A DNA stretch of 41,368 nucleotides from Nocardia sp. (GCF_025465275.1 NZ_JAODNK010000190.1:1-41368); one strand, 5' to 3'; positions 1 through 8,559 are shown, numbered from the stretch's first letter. Made by a program: numbers and translations. Notes: a model not told the origin generated them from the letters alone.

Positions 1-63
1 CTGCACCCGGAGCGAGGGCATCGGGAGCAGGTCGACGAGTCGCTGGAATGCGCGAGATAGCAC
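1..63 (-). CDS. ctaA: Heme A synthase CtaA/COX15, N-terminal fragment
   Basis: The first 21 codons of a minus-strand gene start at a GTG (63-61) and leave the window at base 1. The peptide reads VLSRAFQRLVDLLPMPSLRV, and the LLPMPSLRVQ pattern is typical of the cytoplasmic N-terminus of actinobacterial heme A synthase, just before its first membrane helix. The family makes heme A for the aa3 cytochrome oxidase in the membrane. The identification also rests on context: in M. tuberculosis this gene sits next to the same ABC pair and mptB. Only the extreme N-terminus is visible, so activity cannot be judged. Confidence 0.6.
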   Translation of the reverse strand, partial: MLSRAFQRLVDLLPMPSLRVQ

Positions 64-138
64 GCGTCGATGGTAGCGGGAGCGTATTCGGGCCGATCAC
101 CGGCCCTACTACAACGCGTCGTTAGTCTGAGGAGCCGG

Positions 139-921
139 TCAGTCGAAACGGAAGAAACGCGTCGCCAGCCAGCCGCTCACACTGCCCCAGGCGGCCAGCA
201 CGGCAATGCCGTACCAGTCGATGCTCTTGCGCAGCGCCTGATTCAGGCACTCCGACAGCGCACTGGAGGGAATGATCCGGGCAATCAAATTCACCACGTG
301 CGGAATGTCATCGGACATGACCACCAGGCTCGCGGTGCCCAGCATGATGAACCAGAGAATATTCGCGAGCGCGAGCACGATCTCCGCCTTGAGCGTGCCG
401 CCCAGCAGCAGGCCGAGCGCACCGAAAGCGACTGTGCCCAGCGCGATCACGACCGCGCCGAGCGCGAGACCGATGATCGAAGGCCGCCAGCCGAGCGCAA
501 CACCGATGGCGCCCAGCAGAATCGACTGCAATACCACCACGATGAGCACGGCCGCGCACTTGCCCGCAACGATGCCCCAGCGTGGCAAGGGTGTTGCCCC
601 AAGGCGTTTCAGCGCACCGTAGCGGCGATCGAATCCGACGGCGATGGCCTGCCCGGTAAATGCGGTGGACATGACCGCCACCATCATGACCGCGGGCACG
701 ACCCGATCCACCCGATGCGCGCCGAGACCGCTCATCGGCAGCAGCGTGAGACCGATCAGCAGTGTGATCGGAATGAACATGGTGAGCAGCAGCTGTTCGC
801 CATTGCGCAGCAACAGGATCAGTTCCATGCGCGTCTGCGAGATCAGCATCTTGGCGCGGGTGGTGGGCTGCGGCGCCGGCGTGAACGTGCCCGGTGCGAA
901 GCGGTTCGTGGTCTCGGTCAT
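139..921 (-). CDS. ABC-2 type transporter permease
   Basis: This is the membrane subunit (about 260 aa) of an ABC exporter. A soluble N-terminus (MTETTNRFAPGT) is followed by about six hydrophobic segments (LLLTMFIPITLLIGLTLLP, AVLIVVVLQSILLGAIGVAL, VVIALGTVAFGALGLLLGG and others), the layout of the ABC-2 permease family. The ATG at 921 overlaps the TGA of the ATPase gene (ATGA), so the two are translationally coupled and should form one transporter. Orthologues lie beside mptB and ctaA in mycobacteria (Rv1457c region). The substrate is unknown; the position next to a cell-wall mannosyltransferase and heme A synthase is suggestive only. Confidence 0.85.
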   Translation of the reverse strand: MTETTNRFAPGTFTPAPQPTTRAKMLISQTRMELILLLRNGEQLLLTMFIPITLLIGLTLLPMSGLGAHRVDRVVPAVMMVAVMSTAFTGQAIAVGFDRRYGALKRLGATPLPRWGIVAGKCAAVLIVVVLQSILLGAIGVALGWRPSIIGLALGAVVIALGTVAFGALGLLLGGTLKAEIVLALANILWFIMLGTASLVVMSDDIPHVVNLIARIIPSSALSECLNQALRKSIDWYGIAVLAAWGSVSGWLATRFFRFD

Positions 922-1850
922 CCGCGGATCTCCCGGCCGGTCAGTTCGAGGAAGACGTCTTCCAAGCGCCGCTGGTCGATGCGAATGTCGGTGGGCAGCA
1001 CATTGATCTGTGCGCACCACGCCGTGACGGTCGCGAGCACCTGCGGGGTGATATCGCCGTGCAGCTGATAGGAGCCGGGCGTGGCCTCCTTGGGCGTGAA
1101 GCCTTCCGGCAGCGCCGCGGCCAGCAGCACGAGGTCGAGATTCGGTGGTGCGGTGAAGGCCAGCCGGCCCTCCGCACCGTGCGAGGTCACCTCGCTGGGC
1201 GTGCCCTGCGCGACAATGCGGCCGTGGTCGATGATGACCAGCTGATCGGCCAGCTGTTCGGCCTCGTCCATGAGATGCGTGGTGAGCAGCACGCTGACAC
1301 CGTCGCGGCGCAGGGCGTCGATGAGCTCCCACACGAGATGCCTTGCCTGCGCATCCAATCCGGCGGTCGGCTCATCCAGGAAGACGATCTCGGGGCGGCC
1401 GACCAGCGCACAGGCCAGCGCCAGTCGTTGCTGCTGACCGCCGGAGAGCCGCCGGTAGGGTGTGCGGCGCGCATCCTGCAGGCCGAGCGTCTTCAACAGC
1501 CAGTTCGGATCGAGCGGATGGGCCGAGTACGAGGCGACCAGATCCAGCATCTCCCCGGCGCGCGAACCCGGATACGCCCCGCCGCCCTGCAGCATGACGC
1601 CGATGCGCGGGCGCAAGCGGTCGGAGTCGGCGATCGGGTCCAGGCCCAGCACCCGCACGGTCCCGGCATCGGGCGAGACGAAACCCTCGCACATCTCGGT
1701 GGTGGTGGTCTTGCCGGCGCCATTGGGGCCGAGCAGCGCCAGCACTTGCGCGCGTTCGAGTACGAAGCTGAGACCGTCGACTGCGGTGGTATCGCCGTAG
1801 CGTTTGACGACGCCGTCGACTCTGACGGCGGGTTCCGAAGCTGCGGTCAC
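918..1850 (-). CDS. ABC transporter ATP-binding protein
   Basis: This is the nucleotide-binding subunit (310 aa) that pairs with the ABC-2 permease downstream. It carries Walker A (GPNGAGKT), the Q-loop (MLQGGGAY), the signature LSGGQQQR, Walker B (IVFLDEPTAGLD) and the switch His (LLTTHLMDEAEQLADQ), followed by a C-terminal regulatory region of the drug/antibiotic exporter type. The chosen start is the GTG at 1850, which overlaps the mptB stop as GTGA; reading further upstream would run into mptB. The four-base overlaps on both sides make mptB, ATPase and permease a single transcription unit. Export is inferred from subfamily; no substrate can be assigned. Confidence 0.88.
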   Translation of the reverse strand: MTAASEPAVRVDGVVKRYGDTTAVDGLSFVLERAQVLALLGPNGAGKTTTTEMCEGFVSPDAGTVRVLGLDPIADSDRLRPRIGVMLQGGGAYPGSRAGEMLDLVASYSAHPLDPNWLLKTLGLQDARRTPYRRLSGGQQQRLALACALVGRPEIVFLDEPTAGLDAQARHLVWELIDALRRDGVSVLLTTHLMDEAEQLADQLVIIDHGRIVAQGTPSEVTSHGAEGRLAFTAPPNLDLVLLAAALPEGFTPKEATPGSYQLHGDITPQVLATVTAWCAQINVLPTDIRIDQRRLEDVFLELTGREIRG

Positions 1851-3529
1851 GAGGACACACCGTAGGCCGTGGGCTGCTGTGACGGAGCCGACACCCCCGG
1901 CTGATTGCGCCACGGCAGCACATTTCGGGTGAGGAAGATCAGCAGTACGCCCACGAGCACGGTGGCGATCGCCGACTCCACGATCTGGAAGACATAGAAG
2001 TCCGCGCCACGCGGCATGAGGATCACGCTCACCACCGCGGAGAACGCGACCGCGGGCACCCGGAAGGCGGGCCGGTTCGCCCAGGCGGCCAGCGGCACGA
2101 TCGCCCACAGCAGGTACCAGGGCTGCACCACCGGGAACAGCAGCACGATCGCGCCGAGCGAGACGCCCATGGCGCCGACCGGGTGCAAGCGCCCGGTCCA
2201 GGCGGCGACGAGCATGCGGATCGTCACGAAGACGGCCACCGCCCCGGCGATCGGCCGGGTGATGCCGAGCAGCGCAGTGGTGTGGTCACCGAGGCCCAGC
2301 AGTACTCCGCCGAATCCGGTGACAATGCCCAGCGCGGTCGGCACCGACATCCAACTGCGCACCGTGGTGGCGGCATTGAGTGTGTGAATCCAGCCGAAAC
2401 CGAGCCCGCTCGCAAAACTCACGAACAGCGTGGTGGCTATGGCCATCGCACCGAGCAGTGCTCCGGCTATGAGGACCGTGCGTAAACCGCCACGCCAGCG
2501 TTTGGCCAGGGCCATGGTCACGAAGCCGAGAGCGATAATCGAAGTGATCTTGATCGAGGACGACAGCGTGATGACCACGACGCCGAACACCAGCAGCGTC
2601 CACGCACGTCTGTCGAACGGATGCGTGTCCTCGATGGCGCGCAGGCAGAACTCCGTACCGGCCAGCATCAGCCCGAGCATGAGCGCGTCATTGTGCACGC
2701 CGCCGACCAGGTGGAACAGCACCAGCGGGTTCGCCGCACCCAGCCACAGCGCGCTCACCGGCGCGACACCGCAGCGCCGGGACAGTCGCGGCAGCGCCCA
2801 GACGATCAGCGCCACACCCGCGAGCGCCAGCAGCCGGTGCAGCCACACCCCGGCAATGATGTTGTCCCCGGCCAACTCCGAGATGCCGCGTCCCATCCAC
2901 AGGAACAGCGGACCGTACGGCGCGGGCGTCTCGCGCCAGATATTCGGCACATTGTTGGTCAGGACATTATTGAGCCCCAGGCCATCCGCGGGCCCGACCG
3001 CATAAGGGTCCAGTCCACGCGCCGCGATCTCACTCTGCGCCAAATACGAGTACACGTCATTGCTGAACATGGGCGGCGCGACACTGAGCGGAATGATCCA
3101 CAGCAGCAGCGTCCGATCCAGCTGCGACCGGGTGAGCCGGTGCCGTGGATGCCCGCCCCAGCCGCCGACCGCGAAGCGGCCGAGCAGCAGCCAGGCCATC
3201 ACCACCAGCACCGTGCCGATCATGCACATGGCCAGCGTGGAGGTGTGCGCCCGCGCGAAGAATCCCAGCACCCGCATACCGGACGTCGGATTCTGATGCA
3301 CCGGTTGTGCGCCGACTCCGAGCGCCGAAATCGCCATGATCACGGCCCCGGTCGCGCCCAGCATGCGGATCCGGCTCAGCTGCAGCGTTTCCCGCCGGTC
3401 CAGCCCCGGCACATCGGTTTCGATGCTGTGCAGCACGGCAATGGTGTGGTCGGCGGCCGGCACGTCGAGGCCGAGGGCCCGGCGACCCAGTTCTCTTACT
3501 CTGCGCCCCGCGCCGTCCGCTACTGCCAC
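1847..3529 (-). CDS. mptB: Alpha-(1->6)-mannopyranosyltransferase MptB
   Basis: This is a polytopic GT-C glycosyltransferase of about 560 aa. In Mycobacterium and Corynebacterium, MptB adds alpha-1,6-mannose from polyprenyl-phosphomannose to start the mannan backbone of lipomannan. Visible features are the early cytoplasmic segment ETLQLSRIRMLGATGAVIMAISALG, about a dozen membrane spans, and the loop FSNDVYSYLAQSEIAARGLDPYAVGP with acidic residues where GT-C catalytic aspartates are expected. The start is uncertain: the frame is open to 3661, but the first 40 or so residues there are Arg/His-rich and look non-coding. GTG 3529 (MAVADGAG) is preferred and GTG 3436 is possible. Gene order matches Rv1459c. 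Confidence 0.82.
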   Translation of the reverse strand: MAVADGAGRRVRELGRRALGLDVPAADHTIAVLHSIETDVPGLDRRETLQLSRIRMLGATGAVIMAISALGVGAQPVHQNPTSGMRVLGFFARAHTSTLAMCMIGTVLVVMAWLLLGRFAVGGWGGHPRHRLTRSQLDRTLLLWIIPLSVAPPMFSNDVYSYLAQSEIAARGLDPYAVGPADGLGLNNVLTNNVPNIWRETPAPYGPLFLWMGRGISELAGDNIIAGVWLHRLLALAGVALIVWALPRLSRRCGVAPVSALWLGAANPLVLFHLVGGVHNDALMLGLMLAGTEFCLRAIEDTHPFDRRAWTLLVFGVVVITLSSSIKITSIIALGFVTMALAKRWRGGLRTVLIAGALLGAMAIATTLFVSFASGLGFGWIHTLNAATTVRSWMSVPTALGIVTGFGGVLLGLGDHTTALLGITRPIAGAVAVFVTIRMLVAAWTGRLHPVGAMGVSLGAIVLLFPVVQPWYLLWAIVPLAAWANRPAFRVPAVAFSAVVSVILMPRGADFYVFQIVESAIATVLVGVLLIFLTRNVLPWRNQPGVSAPSQQPTAYGVSS

Positions 3530-3672
3530 AGCCGCAAAGACTAGTAGGGAGTGCCGCCGCCGACTCCGATCGCCCGGCCGTACCGGGTGACGGTGTCGCA
3601 GACCGCGCCATATCGGGTTGATCCTGCGCTGTTCGGGCTGCCGGTGTCGGACCGCACTCATACGCTTGATGC

Positions 3673-4266
3673 ATGGTTTCCGAGTCGAAGCGGCGAATCG
3701 AGGTGGCGGCGGCGGGGCTACTGGCCCGGCACGGCTATCACGGATTCGGCCTGAAGAAGCTGAGCGAAGCGGCCGGGCTGCCGTACGGATCTATCTACCA
3801 CCACTTTCCGGGGGGAAAGGAGGAAATTGCCGTCTCTGCCATTACCGGTACCGGAGTGCTGGTGGGGCGCATGATCAGTGAGGCTCCGGCGGATGTGTTC
3901 GGCACGGCGGCAACCCTGTTCGACTTCATGGCCGCGAAACTCGCTGCGTCCGAATGGACAGACGGTTGTCCGGTCGGCACGCCCGCGCTGGACGGTGGCA
4001 GTGATGTGGAGGCGGTGCGCACCGCGTGCGTTGCTGCATTCGATGCCATGACAGCGGGTTTCACGCAGCTGCTCACCGATATGGGCCTGCCGCCGGGGGA
4101 GTCGTACGAGTTGGCCACCACGGTGGTCGCCGCCTACGAGGGCGCGACCCTGCTCGCCCGGGTCCGGCGCTCGGACGAGCCATTGCACACCGTGTCCGCC
4201 GCACTGGCCCGCTTGATCCGCCTGAGTCTCGCCGAAGTCGCCGTTGTCGAGCAGAAATCACCCTAG
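3673..4266 (+). CDS. TetR/AcrR family regulator (LmrA/YxaF-like)
   Basis: This is a 197-aa one-component repressor. The N-terminal helix-turn-helix spans about residues 8-52 (RRIEVAAAGLLARHGYHGFGLKKLSEAAG, then the recognition part LPYGSIYHHFPGGKEEI). The ligand-binding half carries the GCPVGTPALD segment, which is characteristic of the LmrA/YxaF C-terminal subfamily. The gene ends 42 bases before a zinc alcohol dehydrogenase on the same strand, and the gap holds a perfect 18-bp palindrome typical of TetR operators. It probably represses that dehydrogenase and perhaps itself. The inducer is unknown, although LmrA/YxaF relatives often sense aromatic or flavonoid-like compounds. Confidence 0.87.
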   Translation: MVSESKRRIEVAAAGLLARHGYHGFGLKKLSEAAGLPYGSIYHHFPGGKEEIAVSAITGTGVLVGRMISEAPADVFGTAATLFDFMAAKLAASEWTDGCPVGTPALDGGSDVEAVRTACVAAFDAMTAGFTQLLTDMGLPPGESYELATTVVAAYEGATLLARVRRSDEPLHTVSAALARLIRLSLAEVAVVEQKSP

Positions 4267-4277
4267 GAGGGGGTTGC

Positions 4278-4295
4278 CTAGAACGATCGTTCTAG
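4278..4295. promoter_or_regulatory. TetR-type operator (perfect 18-bp palindrome)
   Basis: The sequence CTAGAACGATCGTTCTAG is perfectly self-complementary over 18 bases. It ends 13 bases before the ATG of the alcohol dehydrogenase and begins 11 bases after the TetR stop. The GAACGATCGTTC core is a common form of TetR-family operator. Its position over the promoter or leader of the dehydrogenase implies repression in the absence of ligand. Confidence 0.75.
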
Positions 4296-4308
4296 CGATG
4301 ATCGGTGT

Positions 4309-5328
4309 ATGAAGCGACTCATGCTGGACGGTCCCGGCGCACTGCGCTGGGAAGACTGCCCCGAACCCACCCTCGATGCGCCCGATCAGGCCCTGGTCCG
4401 GCCGATCGCCGTGGCCACCTGCGATCTGGATCCCGCTGTCCTGCAAGGGCATTTCCCCCTCCCCGGCCCCTACCCCTTCGGTCATGAAGGGATCGCCGAG
4501 GTCATCGCCGTAGGCGAAGGCGTCCGCACCGTGACCCCCGGCGACAGAGTGGTCGTCCCGTTCCAAATCTCCTGCGGTGTCTGTGCGCCCTGCCTGCGCG
4601 GCCGCACCGGCAACTGCACCGCCCACACCCGCATGTCCAGCTATGGCCTCGGGTTGATGGGCGGCCTCGAATGGGGCGGTCTCTGGGCCGACCTCGCCCT
4701 GATTCCGCACGCCGACGCCATGCTCGTCCCGCTGCCCGCCGGCATCGACCCCGTCGCGGTGGCGAGTGCCAGCGACAATATCCCCGACGCCTATCGCGCT
4801 GTGGCCCCGCAACTTTCCGCCGATCCCGGCGCCGAAGTCCTCATTCTCGGCGGCTCCGCCGCCACCTCCATCGGCCTCTACGCCGCCGGTCTCGCGGTAG
4901 CCCTCGGCGCCTCCCGCACCGTCTACCTCGACACCGACCCCGAAAGACTGGAGATCGCAGCCGAACTCGGCGCCGAGTCGATCGAAGGCGACTCGACCAC
5001 CCGAGTCGGCCGCTTCCTCATCACCGTCGAAGCCGCAGGCGGCGCCACCGCCCTCCGCGCCGCCATCAACGCCACCGCCGGCGACGGCTGGTGCACCAGC
5101 GTCAGCGTCCAAGCCCAGGACGTCCCGCTCCCACTCCTCGGAATGTATTCGCGCTGCTGCACCTTCCACACCGGCCGCGCCCACGTCCGCCCCGCAATCC
5201 CGCACGTGCTGGACCTGGTCGCCACCGGCCGCTTCGACCCATCCGTCGTCACCACCCGCACAGTGCCCTTCGAGGACTCCCTGGACGCACTCCTGGAAGC
5301 ACCCAGGAAGCTGGTCGCCGTCCGCTGA
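4309..5328 (+). CDS. Zinc-dependent medium-chain alcohol dehydrogenase
   Basis: This is a 339-aa NAD(P)-dependent MDR-family dehydrogenase. The catalytic zinc ligand Cys is in VATCDLDPA (about residue 38), followed by the GHEGIAEV motif (His-Glu). The structural zinc lobe has four cysteines in CGVCAPCLRGRTGNC. The Rossmann part has VLILGGSAATSIGLYAAGLA, where the usual GxGxxG is altered to GGSAAT, and an acidic residue in YLDTDPERL suggesting NAD rather than NADP. The substrate is not evident. A palindromic operator directly upstream and the preceding TetR gene make this an inducible unit. It converges with the GAP-family gene, ending 34 bases from it. Confidence 0.82.
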   Translation: MKRLMLDGPGALRWEDCPEPTLDAPDQALVRPIAVATCDLDPAVLQGHFPLPGPYPFGHEGIAEVIAVGEGVRTVTPGDRVVVPFQISCGVCAPCLRGRTGNCTAHTRMSSYGLGLMGGLEWGGLWADLALIPHADAMLVPLPAGIDPVAVASASDNIPDAYRAVAPQLSADPGAEVLILGGSAATSIGLYAAGLAVALGASRTVYLDTDPERLEIAAELGAESIEGDSTTRVGRFLITVEAAGGATALRAAINATAGDGWCTSVSVQAQDVPLPLLGMYSRCCTFHTGRAHVRPAIPHVLDLVATGRFDPSVVTTRTVPFEDSLDALLEAPRKLVAVR

Positions 5329-5362
5329 CCTGTGGAAGAAGTAGTCGCGCAACCCTTTTCGG

Positions 5363-6037
5363 CTACGAGGCCAGGCCGCTGATGCCGTCTCCCAGGGATT
5401 TGGCGCTGAGCAGGGCGAGTAGGACCGCCATGATGACGTATTGGTTGCGGACGGTCCAGGTCTTCCAGCGGTCGAGGGTGCCGGCGCCGGTGGTGTGGTT
5501 GAGGAAGTGCACTGCCAGTGGGATCAGTACGACCAGGGAGGCGATGGCGACGAAGATTGCCGCGGCGCCGATGCGGCCGCCGATATGTGAGGTGGAGGAT
5601 GCGGTGGTTACGGCGCCGGCGGCGACCTGCATGACGTTCTTCGGATTGGCCACCACCAGCACGGCGCCCAGGATCAGGCAGTTGCGGGTGGTGAATTCTC
5701 GTACTCGCTGCAGCCGCGGGGGCAGCGAATCCGGGTCGGCGGCTCGGGACAGTCGCAGTTGCTGCAGTGCCATCAGAGCGATGAGCACGCCGAGGGTCAG
5801 CCGGAACCACGCCACCCAGGTTGCGGGCTGGCCATTGTGTTCGGCTCCGGCTCCGGCGCTGATCAGCAGCAGTGCCGTGAAGATGGCGGTGATGGCCAGC
5901 ACCCAGCCCAGTACGAACGCCAGCGCGTTCTGCCGTCCCCGGGGGGCGGAGACGATGAGGATCACCGCGATCAGCGCCAGCGGACTGATGGCGACGCCGA
6001 CCGCGTGACTGAGAAACTGACCGACCGCGTGTCCCAT
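5363..6037 (-). CDS. GAP/Sap family membrane protein
   Basis: This is a 224-aa protein with about six membrane helices (VAISPLALIAVILIVSAP, LAFVLGWVLAITAIFTALLLI, LILGAVLVVANPKNVMQVAAGAV, AAAIFVAIASLVVLIPLAVHFL and others). The ISPLALIAVILIVSAPRGRQNALAFVLGW and ANPKN segments match the LysE-like GAP (glycopeptidolipid addressing protein) or Sap (sulfolipid-1 addressing protein) family, which in mycobacteria helps translocate complex surface lipids. The RBS is AGGAG, eight bases before the ATG at 6037. A GAP protein fits an organism with a mycolate envelope, but its lipid partner is not encoded nearby. Confidence 0.78.
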   Translation of the reverse strand: MGHAVGQFLSHAVGVAISPLALIAVILIVSAPRGRQNALAFVLGWVLAITAIFTALLLISAGAGAEHNGQPATWVAWFRLTLGVLIALMALQQLRLSRAADPDSLPPRLQRVREFTTRNCLILGAVLVVANPKNVMQVAAGAVTTASSTSHIGGRIGAAAIFVAIASLVVLIPLAVHFLNHTTGAGTLDRWKTWTVRNQYVIMAVLLALLSAKSLGDGISGLAS

Positions 6038-6088
6038 ATGGAGTCTCCTGCTGTGCCGTACTGCTCGGAAGTCGAGCCCGAGCGTAGC

Positions 6089-6118
6089 TATATATTTGCT
6101 GATTCAGTTGAATGTCAG
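6089..6118 (-). promoter_or_regulatory. Probable promoter of the GAP-family gene
   Basis: On the minus strand CTGACA (6118-6113) is followed after 18 bases by TATATA (6094-6089). This is the most AT-rich stretch in the region and is well placed 52 bases before the ATG. A small inverted repeat GCTGA/TCAGC lies in the spacer. Confidence 0.5.
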
Positions 6119-6306
6119 CAGGTTTCATCCGTTTCGGGTGAGCCCGTACGGATCGGTGTGTTTAATTCCGCGGCTGTGGCGAATTCCTCGCGAATTCCGT
6201 TACCACTTCGGAGGGGTCAGTGCCCGATTCAGTGGTGTGCAAAGCCTCACATCCCCAGGTCCAGCGAAGTCAGGTGACCCTTACTGGAACGTGGGATGGA
6301 ATTCGG

Positions 6307-6323
6307 TCACACTGGTGTTGTGA
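6307..6323. promoter_or_regulatory. SufR-type operator at the start of the suf operon
   Basis: The dyad TCACA-N7-TGTGA (also readable as ACACT-N5-TGTGA) overlaps the GTG start codon of sufR at 6320. A dyad of this kind upstream of the mycobacterial suf operon is, to my recollection, the described SufR binding site. Binding here would block the operon at its 5-prime end, giving autoregulation. The positional overlap with the start codon suggests a very short or absent leader. Confidence 0.6.
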
Positions 6324-7126
6324 AAACCGTGGGTTTGCGGAATGCGAAAGCAGAAACCGGGCGCCAGCTGGGCGCCCGGGCTGCTGTTGTGTCTGCACCG
6401 GCGGGCGAGGGCCACACCCGCGAGGCCGTGATCAAACTACTGCTCGAGGACGGTCCGATCACTGCGACCGCCATCGGCAAGCGTTTGGGCCTCAGCCCGG
6501 CGGGAGTGCGCCGGCATCTGGACGCTCTCATCGAATCCGGCGAAGCGCGGGCCGCCCGGTCGGCGGCCTGGCAGCAGCAGGGTCGCGGGCGTCCCGCCAA
6601 GCAGTATCAGTTGACGGCCACCGGCCGCGGCCGGCTGGGCCATGCCTACGATGACCTGGCCGGCGCCGCCATGCGTCAGCTGCGCGAGGTCGGCGGCGAC
6701 ACAGCCATCGTCGACTTCGCACGTAAGCGGGTCGCCACGATTGTCGCTGGAGTCGAGCAGCTCTCCCGGCACACACCCGAGGCGACGATCGACAAGGCGG
6801 AAGAGATCGCGGACGCGTTCTCCGAGGCCGGGTTCGCCGCTTCCACCCGGAAAGTCGGTGCGGGAGTACAGATCTGCCAGCACCACTGCCCGGTATCGCA
6901 CGTCGCCGAGGAATTCCCGGAGTTGTGCGCCGCCGAGCTGGAGGCTTTCAAACAAATACTCGGCACGCATGTGCAGCGGCTGGCGACAATCGCCAACGGC
7001 GATTGCGCGTGCACGACACACGTCCCGCTGACGCTGCTGCCGACACAAAACTCGAATATCGCTGAAACCCCCGTTGCCCAGCCCGCAACGTCTTCTACAC
7101 ACGACTCCGGAAGGAGTGCCGAATGA
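6320..7126 (+). CDS. sufR: SUF operon repressor SufR (Fe-S binding HTH)
   Basis: This is a DeoR/ArsR-like winged-helix regulator of about 268 aa. The HTH reads TREAVIKLLLEDGPITATAIGKRLGLSPAGVRRHLDALIESGEA, followed by the wing GRGRPAKQYQLT. Towards the C-terminus the cysteines in VQICQHHCPVSHV, PELCAAEL and ANGDCACTTH are the expected Fe-S cluster ligands. In mycobacteria the holo form represses sufBDCSUT. The stop overlaps the sufB ATG as ATGA, so regulator and assembly genes are coupled. An ATG at 6296 would add MEFGHTGV, but it lies inside the operator region and has no spaced RBS, so the GTG at 6320 is preferred; this choice is uncertain. Confidence 0.85.
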   Translation: MKTVGLRNAKAETGRQLGARAAVVSAPAGEGHTREAVIKLLLEDGPITATAIGKRLGLSPAGVRRHLDALIESGEARAARSAAWQQQGRGRPAKQYQLTATGRGRLGHAYDDLAGAAMRQLREVGGDTAIVDFARKRVATIVAGVEQLSRHTPEATIDKAEEIADAFSEAGFAASTRKVGAGVQICQHHCPVSHVAEEFPELCAAELEAFKQILGTHVQRLATIANGDCACTTHVPLTLLPTQNSNIAETPVAQPATSSTHDSGRSAE

Positions 7127-8559
7127 CGACAACGACCGATCAGGTGCAGCCGCTGTCCCAAGAGGAGACCATCGCCTCCATTGGGACGTACGGGTACGGC
7201 TGGGCCGACAAGGATGTCGCCGGTGCCAGTGCCAAGCGCGGCCTGTCCGAGGAGGTCGTGCGCGACATCTCGGCGAAGAAGAGCGAGCCCGAATGGATGC
7301 TCGACTTCCGGCTGAAGGCCCTGCGCATCTTCGACAAGAAGCCGATGCCGAGCTGGGGTTCGGACCTCGACGGCATCCACTTCGACAACATCAAGTACTT
7401 CGTGCGGTCGAGTGAGAAGCAGGCTGCCACGTGGGATGACCTGCCCGAGGACATCAAGAACACCTACGACAAGCTGGGCATCCCGGAGGCGGAGAAGCAG
7501 CGTCTGGTGTCCGGTGTCGCCGCGCAGTACGAGTCCGAGGTCGTCTACCACTCGATCCGCGAGGATCTCGAGAAGCTGGGCGTCATCTTCCTGGACACCG
7601 ATACCGCGCTCAAGGAGCACCCGGAGCTGTTCCAGAAGTACTTCGGCTCGGTCATTCCGTCGGGCGACAATAAGTTCTCCGCGCTGAATTCGGCCACCTG
7701 GTCGGGTGGTTCGTTCATCTACGTCCCGCCGGGCGTGCACGTGGACATCCCGCTGCAGGCGTACTTCCGCATCAATACCGAGAACATGGGTCAGTTCGAG
7801 CGCACCCTGATCATCGTCGACGAGGGTGCCTACGTGCACTACGTCGAGGGTTGCACCGCGCCGATCTACTCCTCGGATTCGCTGCACTCCGCCGTCGTGG
7901 AGATCATCGTGAAGAAGGGTGGCCGCTGCCGGTACACCACGATTCAGAACTGGTCGAACAACGTCTACAACCTGGTCACCAAGCGGGCCAAGGCAGAGGC
8001 GGGCGCGACCATGGAATGGGTCGACGGCAATATCGGCTCCAAGGTCACCATGAAGTACCCGGCCGTGTGGATGACCGGTGAGTACGCCAAGGGTGAGGTG
8101 CTCTCCATCGCGTTCGCCGGCGCCGGCCAGCACCAGGACACCGGTGCGAAGATGCTGCACCTGGCGCCGCACACCTCGTCGAACATCATCTCGAAGTCGG
8201 TGGCGCGTGGTGGCGGTCGTGCGTCCTACCGTGGCCTGGTTCAGGTCAACAAGGGTGCGTACGGCTCGAAGTCGACCGTGAAGTGCGATGCGCTGCTGGT
8301 GGACAACATCTCTCGCTCGGATACCTACCCGTACGTCGATATCCGCGAGGACGACGTGACCATGGGCCACGAGGCGACTGTCTCCAAGGTGTCCGCGGAC
8401 CAGCTGTTCTACCTGATGAGCCGCGGCCTCACCGAGGACGAGGCCATGGCCATGGTGGTGCGCGGCTTCGTGGAGCCGATCGCCAAGGAACTGCCCATGG
8501 AATACGCCCTCGAGCTGAACCGCCTGATCGAGCTGCAAATGGAAGGAGCCGTCGGCTGA
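7123..8559 (+). CDS. sufB: Fe-S cluster assembly scaffold SufB
   Basis: This is a 478-aa core subunit of the SufBCD complex, which builds Fe-S clusters on a SufB/SufD beta-helix using sulfur delivered by SufS/SufU. The sequence is highly conserved, for example GSFIYVPPGVHVDIPLQAYF, EGCTAPIYSSDSLHSAVVEI and SDTYPYVDIREDDVTMGHEATVSKV. The RBS AAGGAG (7111-7116) is ideally spaced. The M. tuberculosis orthologue is interrupted by an intein; this one is full-length and intein-free. It overlaps sufR by four bases and sufD by one base (TGATG). Codon use is strongly GC-biased, as expected for a housekeeping gene. Confidence 0.98.
   Translation: MTTTTDQVQPLSQEETIASIGTYGYGWADKDVAGASAKRGLSEEVVRDISAKKSEPEWMLDFRLKALRIFDKKPMPSWGSDLDGIHFDNIKYFVRSSEKQAATWDDLPEDIKNTYDKLGIPEAEKQRLVSGVAAQYESEVVYHSIREDLEKLGVIFLDTDTALKEHPELFQKYFGSVIPSGDNKFSALNSATWSGGSFIYVPPGVHVDIPLQAYFRINTENMGQFERTLIIVDEGAYVHYVEGCTAPIYSSDSLHSAVVEIIVKKGGRCRYTTIQNWSNNVYNLVTKRAKAEAGATMEWVDGNIGSKVTMKYPAVWMTGEYAKGEVLSIAFAGAGQHQDTGAKMLHLAPHTSSNIISKSVARGGGRASYRGLVQVNKGAYGSKSTVKCDALLVDNISRSDTYPYVDIREDDVTMGHEATVSKVSADQLFYLMSRGLTEDEAMAMVVRGFVEPIAKELPMEYALELNRLIELQMEGAVG

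Noticed and set aside
3530..3661. An N-terminal extension of MptB to an ATG at 3661
   Set aside because: The extra 40 or so residues are Arg/His/Pro-rich and unlike a GT-C enzyme N-terminus; they fall in the divergent promoter region of the TetR gene.
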